A DNA stretch of 54,204 nucleotides from positions 1 through 54,204 of the forward strand of contig JAGVWA010000014.1 in the NCBI GenBank assembly GCA_018304505.1, written 5' to 3'. The notes beneath the pieces are model-generated. The model saw only the letters and a list, made by a program, of their open reading frames with translations, ran no database searches and was not told where the DNA came from. The translations under genes were made by a program, and so were the position numbers. Source of the DNA: Nanobdellati archaeon. Its GTDB lineage: Archaea; B1Sed10-29; JAGVWA01. Of the stretch, positions 42,152 to 50,417 are shown one piece after another; positions within the stretch are counted from its first letter, which is position 1; each line of letters opens with the position of its first letter.

Positions 42152-42670
42152 TTATTTCACCTGGAATGAGTTAAGGATCTGGTTTGCCCCGACCTCGTGC
42201 TTGCTGAAAGTGCTTAGTGGCGCGCTGAATTCGTGAACAAATGCGGTCCGCTCTTTTTTGAACACGGTTAGAGCATAGCGAAATGCGCCGAGCGTGTATT
42301 TGATCTGGTGCCCCTCGATTTGATTTACTCGTGTGGGGTTCGCGCTTATCAGAATGAAGTCCCGTTCCTGTTTAAGCTGCGCCCTTACGTCGTCGATGTA
42401 CTCCTGCGCAGTGCCGTCGAATTTAACCAGTGTCAATGTGTAAAAGGTGCCGCTGGTGTTTTTCGGGCCCAACACAAGCTCAGTGCCTGGCTTGAATCTC
42501 TCTGTGCTCTCTTGCCAGTCCTCAGGTATACTGATTTCATATCTATCTGTTGAGAAAGTCAAACGCTGCTCCGGAAAAATCAGCGGGCTGATTTGGGTAT
42601 ACAGCAATGCAAGTACAATGATTATCCCGATCAGGGTGTAGTCCTCAAAGTCCATTCCAAGGAATGCCAT
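42152..42670 (-). CDS. Membrane-anchored PsbP/DcrB-like protein
   Basis: This is a 172-residue protein with one N-terminal membrane helix (about 10-32) and a beta-rich outer domain (YEISIPEDWQES, LTLVKFDGTAQEYIDD, IEGHQIKYTLGA) that resembles the PsbP-like/DUF1795 fold of small lipoproteins. It is directly upstream of the lipoprotein hydrolase and probably co-transcribed. Confidence 0.65.
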   Translation of the reverse strand: MAFLGMDFEDYTLIGIIIVLALLYTQISPLIFPEQRLTFSTDRYEISIPEDWQESTERFKPGTELVLGPKNTSGTFYTLTLVKFDGTAQEYIDDVRAQLKQERDFILISANPTRVNQIEGHQIKYTLGAFRYALTVFKKERTAFVHEFSAPLSTFSKHEVGANQILNSFQVK

Positions 42671-42774
42671 GGGTAAATATCGAGTCAGCGGTATTTAAAA
42701 TGCGATGTGCAGACACCAGTACGTTTTTATACCAGACGCAATTAATAAACAACACACTAGGCGTGATGAAATAG

Positions 42775-43062
42775 ATGTGGATGACACAGGACATTTTCAG
42801 AAAAGAGGCAGACGAGATCAGGGACTGCATTAAGGGTGGCGCCATTGATGACGCCGCTAGCCGCCTTGCGAAAATAGGCGGGGAGATTTCTGAAGAATTG
42901 CGTGTTGCGCAAAACGCCATGCGGTTAAGTGACAGCCTAATTGTTGGCCCACAGATAAAATCAAGGTACGTCCTTCTGAGTGGGCAGGCCAGGGAGCTAG
43001 ATGACATCAGGGCGCAGCTTAGCTCGTTGAGTGGCAACGAATCAGGCAATAACGGGCAATGA
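42775..43062 (+). CDS. Met-Trp small protein, first of a trio
   Basis: This is a 95-residue helical protein starting MWMTQDIFRKEADEIRD, very like the start of the gene inside the ribosomal operon (MWMNQDQFDQRF). The C-terminal segment ELDDIRAQLSSL resembles the ends of the two following genes. GGCGTGATG lies upstream of ATG 42775. Function unknown. Confidence 0.65.
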   Translation: MWMTQDIFRKEADEIRDCIKGGAIDDAASRLAKIGGEISEELRVAQNAMRLSDSLIVGPQIKSRYVLLSGQARELDDIRAQLSSLSGNESGNNGQ

Positions 43063-43127
43063 GGAGAAGCTTTTTATTTTAGTGCGAGTAAAGTATTAAA
43101 GAAAATAGAAGTTCTAAGTGATGCGTA

Positions 43128-43385
43128 GTGTGGAGCGTAAGTTCAGACGTTGATGAAACAGTAAGGGGCGCGCGTTTGTTAATCGAGAATAGCATGCCCC
43201 ATCCTGCAAGTGTCTTGGTGGCCCATGCAGAAGGGCAACTAGAGCGTGCCATGGCAGAAACACCCCACGAGGAGGACTTCTGGGGGGCCCCAATAATAAC
43301 ACAGCGCACACTTATGCGCCAAGCTGAATTGCGGCAAAGCACTAAAGCGCTTGATGCACTAAAAGCAGAACTAGAAAGAATTTGA
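43128..43385 (+). CDS. Met-Trp small protein, second of a trio (GTG start)
   Basis: This is an 85-residue helical protein starting MWSVSSDVDETVRG, encoded GTG-TGG, with GTGATG just upstream as ribosome-binding site. It ends ALDALKAELERI, like its neighbours. A GTG start combined with Trp2 argues that Trp2, not the codon pair, is conserved. Confidence 0.6.
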   Translation: MWSVSSDVDETVRGARLLIENSMPHPASVLVAHAEGQLERAMAETPHEEDFWGAPIITQRTLMRQAELRQSTKALDALKAELERI

Positions 43386-43421
43386 AGCATAAAAGATACA
43401 CAAAAACGGAGGTAGGGACAC

Positions 43422-43691
43422 ATGTGGGTAGACACATACATTTTTGAGGAACAAGAAAGAGATATACGGGGGCTTATAGACGAGGGGCATGTTGATGAAG
43501 CAAATAGCATTTTCACAGGGCTGGCCGAACAAGTTGGCGAAGATCGAGTAAGGCTGGACCGCGATTTTTTGGTAACTCCTGTATCAGTGGCTGGATCTGG
43601 ACTTGGTTTGCGAGACAGCAGCGACCAGCTCCAAGGACAGGAAGCAAGGATAGCTGAGATCAGAGCGGAGCTCGCGTTGTTCGGCTTGTAA
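43422..43691 (+). CDS. Met-Trp small protein, third of a trio
   Basis: This is an 89-residue helical protein starting MWVDTYIFEEQERDIRGLI, ending RIAEIRAELALFGL. GGAGGT lies about 8 nt upstream of ATG 43422. It is probably co-transcribed with the two genes before it. Function unknown. Confidence 0.65.
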   Translation: MWVDTYIFEEQERDIRGLIDEGHVDEANSIFTGLAEQVGEDRVRLDRDFLVTPVSVAGSGLGLRDSSDQLQGQEARIAEIRAELALFGL

Positions 43692-43750
43692 AATGCACAG
43701 TAATCTGCGTATGGGCTGTGCATTTTCAACCTAAATTACTTATCCTCGCA

Positions 43751-44155
43751 ATGCGCAATAAGTGCATGAGAGACAACTTTAACCAGGTTGAGGAATGGCT
43801 ACAAGCCCAAGGATACGAACTGGCAATGGACTCTGATGAGTTCCTGTACTCCCTGGCCCTGACAGACAATGACGAGAAGATTTTGTCAAAGATCGGCCTG
43901 CTCAACAAAACCAGAGAAAGGGCGCACTTCATAAAGCTCATTGTAATGGCCTCAGAACTCAAAAAGCGCGGCCATGACATGTTCCAGGACGATTACTCGA
44001 AAATCGAGTACTGTAAGGCCTTTAAGAGGGCGTCAATATACCAGCTCAAGTACCTGGCCCTGCATTCCAAATTGGGGGCGGCTCGAAAAAGCATAGCTCT
44101 GAATGCGTTACGCTTATTAAGGACAACCCGAAGAGCCGATGGAATGACGAATTAG
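43751..44155 (+). CDS. Helical protein of unknown function
   Basis: This is a 134-residue basic, mostly helical protein starting MRNKCMRDNFNQVEEWL. The middle (DNDEKILSKIGLLNKTRERAHFIKL) looks like a helical repeat. An earlier GTG (43718) or later ATG (43766) are possible starts. It is next to the Met-Trp trio but lacks Trp2. Confidence 0.55.
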   Translation: MRNKCMRDNFNQVEEWLQAQGYELAMDSDEFLYSLALTDNDEKILSKIGLLNKTRERAHFIKLIVMASELKKRGHDMFQDDYSKIEYCKAFKRASIYQLKYLALHSKLGAARKSIALNALRLLRTTRRADGMTN

Positions 44156-44204
44156 CCGCTGATTGCCGTGGAAAGCTTTATATCTAAATGTAGCCATTAA
44201 GAAA

Positions 44205-44300
44205 ATGGCCAACTTTGTTGGCGCACACTTAAACAAGGCACATAAGAAAATTTTTTTCGTGAATCAAAATGGACGCAGTAGCTATACTCAAGGAGCATAA
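44205..44300 (+). CDS. Possible 31-residue leader frame before idsA
   Basis: ATG 44205 lies at the expected transcript start for the TATA box at 44176-44183, so it would be read first. It encodes 31 residues (MANFVGAHLNKAHKKIFF...) and overlaps the idsA start in another frame. It could be a leader that affects idsA translation, or chance. Confidence 0.25.
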   Translation: MANFVGAHLNKAHKKIFFVNQNGRSSYTQGA

Positions 44301-45375
44301 AAAGGAAGTAGACGCCAGGCTGGCAAAATTTCTTGACGAAAAGATAGCACAGGCCAAGGAAGTGATGGAAGCTCAGGGGCAAGAAACAAGCCAGGATGCA
44401 ATACAGACCGGCAAGGAGCTTATTTCAATTCTCAAGGATTACAATGTCAAGGGGGGAAAGCGCATACGGCCAGCGTTTGTCGTTGAAGCCTACAAGGGCG
44501 TCGGCGGCACTGACCTTGACGCTGCTTACGATGCAAGCCTTGGCATTGAGCTCCTGCAGGCCTTTTTCATTATACACGATGACATAATGGACCAGGACAA
44601 CCTACGCAGGGGCATGCCAACAGTGCACTACAATTACAAGCAAATCGGTGAAGATCGGTTCAAACTCGAAGATGGCCAGCACTTTGGGGAGTCAATGGGC
44701 ATCCTTGGTGGCGATTTCTGTGAGTCATTCGGCAACGAAGCAATACTGGATTCGAAGTTCTCGGACAAAATAAAAATAGAAGCCTTAAGAACATATCATA
44801 GGACACTCCAAAAAACCGGTTTCGGGCAGCTCATAGACATTACTGGGGAGATAAAGCCGGACATAATTTCGCAAGCCGAATTACTGACGGTGCATCGGCT
44901 GAAGACATCGGGATACACGATAGAAGGTCCCATGCACCTCGGCATAGTGCTTGGAGATGGCACAGAGCAGCACAAGGCAGCGGCCACGAGCTATGCCCTG
45001 CCGTTAGGCCAGGCATTCCAGCTCAGGGATGACATTCTTGGCATGTTCGGCTCAGAGGAAGTAATAGGAAAACCAGCAAACAGTGACTTGAAAGAAGGCA
45101 AGAAGACGCTGTTAATAATCAAGGCCCTGGAAAACGCAAACCCAGTGCAGCGCGAAATCATCTTCGAGGCACTTGGAAATCCACACGTAACGAAACAGAA
45201 TCATGAAGAAGTAAAGCAGGTCATCAGGGAAACAGGCTCGTTGGAGTACTCTGAAAACATGGCACGAGGCCTGGCACAGCAAGGCATCAGCGCCATAAAG
45301 AACTCGAGCTTCAACCAGGACGCCAAGGACTGGTTCGTGGGCATGGCTGACTATCTGATAAACAGGGAGTTCTAG
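44269..45375 (+). CDS. idsA: Polyprenyl diphosphate synthase (GGPP synthase, IdsA)
   Basis: This enzyme makes geranylgeranyl diphosphate for archaeal ether lipids. The 368-residue protein has the first Asp-rich motif DDIMD (104-108), RRGMPTVHYN after it, and the second motif FQLRDDILGMFG (about 250). The N-terminal extension of about 60 residues before GGKRIRPAF is longer than in minimal enzymes. ATG 44269 lies 63 nt downstream of the likely transcript start. Confidence 0.95.
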   Translation: MDAVAILKEHKKEVDARLAKFLDEKIAQAKEVMEAQGQETSQDAIQTGKELISILKDYNVKGGKRIRPAFVVEAYKGVGGTDLDAAYDASLGIELLQAFFIIHDDIMDQDNLRRGMPTVHYNYKQIGEDRFKLEDGQHFGESMGILGGDFCESFGNEAILDSKFSDKIKIEALRTYHRTLQKTGFGQLIDITGEIKPDIISQAELLTVHRLKTSGYTIEGPMHLGIVLGDGTEQHKAAATSYALPLGQAFQLRDDILGMFGSEEVIGKPANSDLKEGKKTLLIIKALENANPVQREIIFEALGNPHVTKQNHEEVKQVIRETGSLEYSENMARGLAQQGISAIKNSSFNQDAKDWFVGMADYLINREF

Positions 45376-45467
45376 CACCCCGGCACATGAGTATTCAGTG
45401 TCGGCCAATCATTTTGCGCATACGCCTTTTTAAATCAAGTTAACAATAATATTCCTAGTTTTAATAT

Positions 45468-45577
45468 GGTCGCCATAGCGTAGCTTGGTAGCGTTAGAGA
45501 CTGTGGATCTCTAGGGCCGGGTTCAAATCTGCAATGAGTTTCAATGAACTCCTGCGGTGAAAGTCCCGGTGGCGGCC
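45468..45577 (+). tRNA. tRNA-His(GTG) with 36-nt intron in the T-loop
   Basis: G-1 pairs with C73; acceptor GTCGCCA/TGGCGGC, anticodon arm AGAGA-CTGTGGA-TCTCT (GTG) are intact. The T-stem CCGGG/CCCGG encloses an intron at 45528-45563, between positions 59 and 60. The borders form a perfect bulge-helix-bulge: helix TTCA/TGAA, bulges AAT and AGT, inner helix CTGC/GCGG. Splicing yields loop TTCAAAT. The encoded G-1 is typical. Confidence 0.94.
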
Positions 45578-45605
45578 CTATCTTTGTTTTTTTCTCGCTA
45601 GTTTA

Positions 45606-46898
45606 TTAGAATCTGCGTCGATTTCTGTTTGCACCTTGGGATGGCCTATGTATGCCTTGGGATGGTCTTGGCGCCCTGTGCCGCATTCCCCCGGGCATCC
45701 TTCCTGCCCCCCCTTGGCCTGATCTCGGCCTCATAGGCCCTCTTGGGCCACCATGAAGGCTGGGCCTTTCACGCCACTGTATTGTAACTTGTTCTATTCG
45801 CGGCATTTGCTTTTCAACAAGCACGTCTCCGTGTTCACTCCAGACGTTCCTGAATGAATCTTGATCAGAATTGCCGATGATGTTGATGGCCGCGCCCTCT
45901 TTTCCTGCGCGCGCAGTTCTCCCGATCCTGTGGATGTACATCTTCTCATCCTTGGGGGTGTCGTAGTTGTACACATGAGTCACTCCGGTAATGTGCAAAC
46001 CGCGCGCAGCAACGTCGGTGCAAACCAGAACTTCGGTTTTCTGGGAATGGAACTTTTCCATTGTCCGAGTGCGCTTGTTTTGGGCAAAACCGCCGTGGAT
46101 TGCCTGTGCTTCTATTCCAAGCTTCTTTAGGTTGTTCGCAACAAAGTCCGTGTTTCTTCTGGTGTTGCAGAACACCATCACAAGCCCGGAATGCTCATTT
46201 TTCAGCAGATGGACCAGCGTGCTGAACTTCAACTTGTCTGGAACCTGGTAGTAGTACTGCGTCAGTTTTTTTGGGTCAACGTACTGTTCTAGCGAAATGC
46301 TTACCGGGTTTTTCATGTACTTGCGTGAAAGCCGTGCAAGGTCTGATGGAATGGTTGCCGAGAACAGCATTGTCTGCCGGTCTACCGGGCAGTTGTTGAT
46401 GATCCTCTCAACGTCATCAATGAAGCCCATGTCTAGCATTCTGTCGCCTTCGTCCAGTACAACGGTTTTCACTTTGCTTAAGTCGATTGTTCTTCGGGAA
46501 ATGTGGTCTAGTACCCTACCGGGGGTTCCTACGACGATGTCTGCTGTTTTTAGTTCCTTGATTTGGTTGCCTATGGGGACCCCGCCGAAAACAAGCGCTA
46601 TGTTGAGTTTTTTGTATTTTGAAAACTTGTCCAGTTCTTTTTTGATCTGCTCTGTCAGCTCCCTTGTGGGGGACAGGATCAGTGCCTGTGCATGCTGTTT
46701 GTTTTCCGAATTTTGTATGATGCCTGCGCCAAAAGCGAGGGTTTTTCCGGAACCGGTTGCGGATCCGGCAATGATGTCCTTGCCTTGTAGCGTTAGGGGA
46801 ATGGTTTTTTCTTGTATTTCTGTAGGTTGTTCAAAACCTTGGTCTTCTATTGCTTTTGTTAGCTCGGCCTGTAAGCCAAGCTCTTTGAATTTATTCAT
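45606..46898 (-). CDS. DEAD-box RNA helicase with DEGD motif II
   Basis: This is an ATP-dependent RNA helicase. The 430-residue protein has the Q motif (GFEQPTEIQ), Walker A ATGSGKT, TPGRVLDH, motif II VLDEGDRMLD (DEGD rather than DEAD), SAT in LFSATIP, and HRIGRTARAGK. The C-terminus is rich in Arg, Gly and Pro, an RNA-binding tail. ATG 46898 gives MNKFKELGL, the family start; 66 earlier in-frame codons are not family-like. Confidence 0.95.
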   Translation of the reverse strand: MNKFKELGLQAELTKAIEDQGFEQPTEIQEKTIPLTLQGKDIIAGSATGSGKTLAFGAGIIQNSENKQHAQALILSPTRELTEQIKKELDKFSKYKKLNIALVFGGVPIGNQIKELKTADIVVGTPGRVLDHISRRTIDLSKVKTVVLDEGDRMLDMGFIDDVERIINNCPVDRQTMLFSATIPSDLARLSRKYMKNPVSISLEQYVDPKKLTQYYYQVPDKLKFSTLVHLLKNEHSGLVMVFCNTRRNTDFVANNLKKLGIEAQAIHGGFAQNKRTRTMEKFHSQKTEVLVCTDVAARGLHITGVTHVYNYDTPKDEKMYIHRIGRTARAGKEGAAINIIGNSDQDSFRNVWSEHGDVLVEKQMPRIEQVTIQWRERPSLHGGPRGPMRPRSGQGGAGRMPGGMRHRAPRPSQGIHRPSQGANRNRRRF

Positions 46899-47149
46899 GT
46901 TGTCGCCTCTGTGTGCGTTTTTTCGTTGGTCTATTTTATGCGATAAGGCGCTGGGTCTTAAAGATAAAATAGCGTCGGGCATGTTGAACGTTTTGTGTGC
47001 TAACACGCCAATGTATAGTAATATTGCAACCGAGTATATAAAGCTTTTGGTTAGATTGCGATAATGAGGCAAGGCTTTATATACCCGGGGGCGCACATAG
47101 AGCGATGGCTAATAAACTCAGCTATAAAAAAATAAAAAGGTGAAACATA

Positions 47150-47368
47150 GTGGAAGACGAACAGGAATTTGAGCGAGAAGAAACACAAGAAGAAGAACAA
47201 GAAGAAACACAAGAAGAAAGACCCGAGAGGGAAATGTACAAGGCAACTTGCTCAGAATGTGGTCAAGAAACTGAAGTCCCATTTAAACCAGACCCGGAAA
47301 GGCCGGTTTACTGCAGGGACTGCTACAAGCAACGCAAACCAAGACGATCGGGGCCAAGAAGATACTAA
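47150..47368 (+). CDS. Small zinc-ribbon protein with acidic N-terminus
   Basis: The 72-residue protein has about 28 mostly Glu/Gln residues, then MYKATCSECGQETEVPFKP and RPVYCRDCYKQRKP, a CxxC...CxxC zinc-binding module seen in many small archaeal and candidate-phylum proteins. The C-terminus is basic. GTG 47150 is preceded by AGGTGA, and a TATA box lies near 47074. Role unknown. Confidence 0.85.
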   Translation: MEDEQEFEREETQEEEQEETQEERPEREMYKATCSECGQETEVPFKPDPERPVYCRDCYKQRKPRRSGPRRY

Positions 47369-47658
47369 GCAGAGTCACAATTTCTAGATTTTCTTAACTG
47401 AACAAGCAAGCAGAACGAAAAAGTAAACCCGTTTTTTCAAGGTCGGGGGGCCATGCACAACCCCTGTGGTGTTTGTGCGTGTGCCTAACAGGTCGCCGCA
47501 GAACACCATTAAACGCCGCAGAACACCACCAAACACCACTGATCGCACGGCTCAAATTATTGGCCCATCTTGGATAAATGGGCAAAATATTTAGCAAAAA
47601 CTCAGCGGTTGGCTAAAATTTTTCGTAAACTTTATATAGAGGAACTACATAAACTATA
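47369..47658. other. Gene-poor stretch with a tandem 20-bp repeat
   Basis: This 290-bp gap has no convincing gene. It holds two tandem 20-bp copies (47494-47513 and 47514-47533, starting CGCCGCAGAACACCA and differing at two positions) and a TATA box (about 47630-47638) for the small Cys-rich frame that follows. Confidence 0.45.
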
Positions 47659-47859
47659 ATGGGAACATTTACATATTGTAAACGCGGCGCTCGTTCATGG
47701 GCAGGCCTTTGCGGCAACACTTCTATCCCATCAGTAATGAAAGTTGCAACACAACGTGCACAGCAAACCCACGCGTGCAAAAAAGTTCGACAATTGCCGG
47801 GTAAAGCTTTAAATACAGCTGTGTGCACAAACATTGTGCAACTATATTGCAATTGTTAA
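47659..47859 (+). CDS. Possible 66-residue Cys-rich basic protein
   Basis: The frame from ATG 47659 encodes a basic protein with six Cys (MGTFTYCKRGARSW at the start, ending IVQLYCNC). The TATA box at about 47630-47638 sits at leaderless distance. Its 3' end overlaps the promoter of the next gene. It lacks a signal peptide. Real or chance is uncertain. Confidence 0.4.
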   Translation: MGTFTYCKRGARSWAGLCGNTSIPSVMKVATQRAQQTHACKKVRQLPGKALNTAVCTNIVQLYCNC

Positions 47860-47882
47860 TAAAAAAATGGAGGGATATGCAG

Positions 47883-48947
47883 ATGAAAAACATGACATTG
47901 GCACTATTAATAGTGTCATTATTTGCCGCGCCTGGTTTTGCGCAAACGTCCCAGTTCCAGACAACGGCACTACAAGTACACCTAGATGGTTTCATAGACA
48001 ACACGTATCGCGATGGAACACAGAACTATGTGAATAAAGTGAATGACCCGCAAAATTGGGGAAATGCAAATGACGCAGCAGTAACAAACCAGGATGGGGA
48101 ATTGGTTTTGTATCTAGAATCCTTAGATGGAAGCGAAGTTGTTCGATATATTGATGCGGATGCTGATGGTATCACGGACTTAGAGTTAAGAGCATCATCA
48201 GATAACACAGGGTACTTCTGCTACAGGGCAGGTTTCGGCCAACACAGCGGGGGTTATGCCTCGGACATCCGTAATGATATATATTGTGGGGGGATTGTGA
48301 TCTCGGTTGGCTATACAATTTATAGCATTGAAATGACATTTAGCCAATCTACACTACCTGCTGGAACACTCCTTATCTCTACGCTCGGATCAGTCAATAA
48401 CGTCAATGTAAAGGTATCAGGGGCAGGCCCCAAGGCACCGAAGTACACCATTGTAGAGCATGTGCTGGCAAACAAGACCGGCGACTCGCCATGGTTTGGA
48501 TATGGACCATCAAATGACTATACAAGCAGTGTTTCAGACCTGGAAAACTGGCAGGGTAACAACTATGCCTTTATAGACGAAGCAAACGATAAGTTCGGCA
48601 TGTCATTAGACCTTGGTCAACCTGCTTATGTAGACAGGTATGTTGACATAGGGGGGGATGGAACCGATGACCTAAAGCTAGAAATGCTTGACTACCAATA
48701 CACTGGCATGGTAAAAGTAACGTGCCTATCAACAGGGCAGAGTATTTCAGGATCAACCACATGCAACGGTTACCCGCTTAACATTATCATGTATGGTACG
48801 GCAATCGCATGGGGCGGATCAAGAATGGAAGTCCAGGTCAATGGCGTATCAAACCTGCCAACACTCATCACGACAACAGGGTCTAACTCAAAAATCAGAT
48901 TAGTGAAAACTGCAACTGGTGGTGGCAAAGGCAAAAAGGGCAAATAA
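47883..48947 (+). CDS. Secreted protein with two homologous domains
   Basis: This is a 354-residue protein with a clear signal peptide (MKNMTLALLIVSLFAAPGFA, cleavage before QT). Two related halves follow: each has an NDPQNW/DLENW-type segment, then a DxDGxxDLxL motif (DADADGITDLEL about 95; DIGGDGTDDLKLE about 258) and a Cys pair, suggesting two calcium-binding beta domains. The C-terminus is Gly/Lys-rich (GGGKGKKGK). ATG 47883 was chosen over 47877 because GGAGGGA then lies 7 nt upstream. Family unknown. Confidence 0.75.
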   Translation: MKNMTLALLIVSLFAAPGFAQTSQFQTTALQVHLDGFIDNTYRDGTQNYVNKVNDPQNWGNANDAAVTNQDGELVLYLESLDGSEVVRYIDADADGITDLELRASSDNTGYFCYRAGFGQHSGGYASDIRNDIYCGGIVISVGYTIYSIEMTFSQSTLPAGTLLISTLGSVNNVNVKVSGAGPKAPKYTIVEHVLANKTGDSPWFGYGPSNDYTSSVSDLENWQGNNYAFIDEANDKFGMSLDLGQPAYVDRYVDIGGDGTDDLKLEMLDYQYTGMVKVTCLSTGQSISGSTTCNGYPLNIIMYGTAIAWGGSRMEVQVNGVSNLPTLITTTGSNSKIRLVKTATGGGKGKKGK

Positions 48948-49337
48948 GCAAGTCCCTAAAGAAACCAACGTATGAATGGCGTGCATTCGAGGATTTTTCT
49001 GAATGCACGCTTTAACGCTCTTTTTTTCATGTAAAACTTTTTTTATTTATGGCAAAACTAAAGAAACAAAAGTAGTATAAATACGGATCGTGCAAGTATT
49101 TAGTGGTAAGCAGGGGATAGTGCGGAGAATGAAAAAGATCATGAACAGAAACAACTACAATACATGGCGCAACAAGTCCATAAACAGTGGCTAGCAGTTC
49201 TATATCATTGGCGGATGGCAAAAAATAAATGGCTCCATGAAAAAAACCGTACAAAATATAAAAAAGGCAGGGTAAAAATCAAGGGCCCGCTTAATGACTG
49301 GGGGATCATCAATCCTAATCAGGAAGCCCGTTGCTTT
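48948..49337. other. Intergenic region with one doubtful small frame
   Basis: This 390-bp gap contains a TATA box (about 49073-49081), GGAG before ATG 49129 opening a 21-codon frame, and ATG 49164 opening a 67-codon frame (MAQQVHKQWLAVLYHW) that runs into the ATPase 3' end. The 49164 frame stays open upstream for another 20 codons without a start. Neither frame can be shown to be a gene. Confidence 0.35.
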
Positions 49338-50417
49338 TTAGTCCTCCTGTTTTCTATAAGCAACTAGTTTGTACAGCTCCATCACAGCCAATCCAACAAG
49401 CAAGAACCACGAAATCGTTGCCCAGTCACTAATGCTCAGGGGCGCAGTGCCAAAGAAGCCTTGCATTGTCGGGTTGTACACAACCAGCAGTTGCAGAACA
49501 ACGCTGCTGCCAACGCCTAATAGTAGGAGCTTGTTGCTAAACATGCCCTTGTAGAATGGCTCTGTAGTGTTGCGAATCGAGAACACAAGACTCATTTGGA
49601 ACAACACGAGGAACGTAAAAACCGCAGTCTGTGCATGCACGAATTCAGCGCCGTCTGATAGGTACTGGCTGAACATGAACACGCCAAGCAGGGCCATTGC
49701 TGTGCCGTACACTACCAAGCGCTGCAAAGCCAATTTGGAGAGCACCTTGTCGGTTGCCTTTCGCGGTTTTCTCTCCATTATCCCGGATTGCGGCGGATCC
49801 AGGCCCAAAGCAACAGCAGGCAAGCCATCTGTAACTAAGTTGATCCACAAGATGTGCAGCGCTGTCAGTGGCAATGGCAAATTCGCTACCAGTGCAAAGA
49901 AAATCGTCAGGACTTCGCCGATGTTGGCTGATAAGAGGTACTTGACGAACTTCTTGATGTTGTCAAACACGCCCCTCCCGGTTTCGATAGCGTTTACTAT
50001 TGTCGAAAAATTGTCGTCGACAAGGATCATATCGCTGGCTTCTTTCGACACATCAGTGCCTGAAATTCCCATTGCCACGCCAATGTGTGCTTTCTTGAGG
50101 GCGGGTGCGTCATTCACACCGTCGCCGGTAACCGCGACAACCTCGCCCTTATCGCGCAGCAGGCTAACGATTCTGTGCTTGCCCTCTGGGTTAATGCGCG
50201 CGAACACGTTCACAGACCTGAGTTTTAGTTCAAGTTCGTAATCCGTCATTAGCATAAGGTCCTTGCCGGCAATGGCTTCCTTTGAGGATATGCCGACTTG
50301 GTCTGCAATGGCTTTTGCTGTCATTGGGTTGTCGCCAGTTACCATTATTACCCGTATGCCCGCGCTTCGGCACTTCATAATAGCGTCTTTGACTTCAGGT
50401 CGTGGGGGGTCGATCAT
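49338..50417 (-). CDS. P-type calcium-transporting ATPase, C-terminal fragment
   Basis: This 359-residue frame continues the P2A ATPase: MIDPPRPEVKDAIMKCR, MVTGDNPMTAK, the hinge motif TGDGVNDAPALKKA, and six membrane helices at the end. It normally follows a LIG(L/V)VG segment, but here the upstream half is in another frame. It overlaps the first frame by 23 bp. Alone it lacks the phosphorylated Asp. Confidence 0.85.
   Translation of the reverse strand: MIDPPRPEVKDAIMKCRSAGIRVIMVTGDNPMTAKAIADQVGISSKEAIAGKDLMLMTDYELELKLRSVNVFARINPEGKHRIVSLLRDKGEVVAVTGDGVNDAPALKKAHIGVAMGISGTDVSKEASDMILVDDNFSTIVNAIETGRGVFDNIKKFVKYLLSANIGEVLTIFFALVANLPLPLTALHILWINLVTDGLPAVALGLDPPQSGIMERKPRKATDKVLSKLALQRLVVYGTAMALLGVFMFSQYLSDGAEFVHAQTAVFTFLVLFQMSLVFSIRNTTEPFYKGMFSNKLLLLGVGSSVVLQLLVVYNPTMQGFFGTAPLSISDWATISWFLLVGLAVMELYKLVAYRKQED

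Noticed and set aside
42775-43691. Explaining Met-Trp starts by ATGTGG as a leaderless mRNA signal
   Set aside because: Several copies have clear ribosome-binding sites and leaders, and two use GTG, while leaderless genes here do not start with ATGTGG.
47394-47597. 67-codon minus-strand frame
   Set aside because: No start signal, composition unlike neighbouring genes, and it spans a tandem repeat; treated as chance.
49164-49367. 67-codon plus-strand frame before the ATPase
   Set aside because: No ribosome-binding site or promoter at that start, and it runs into the ATPase end; not enough support for a gene call.
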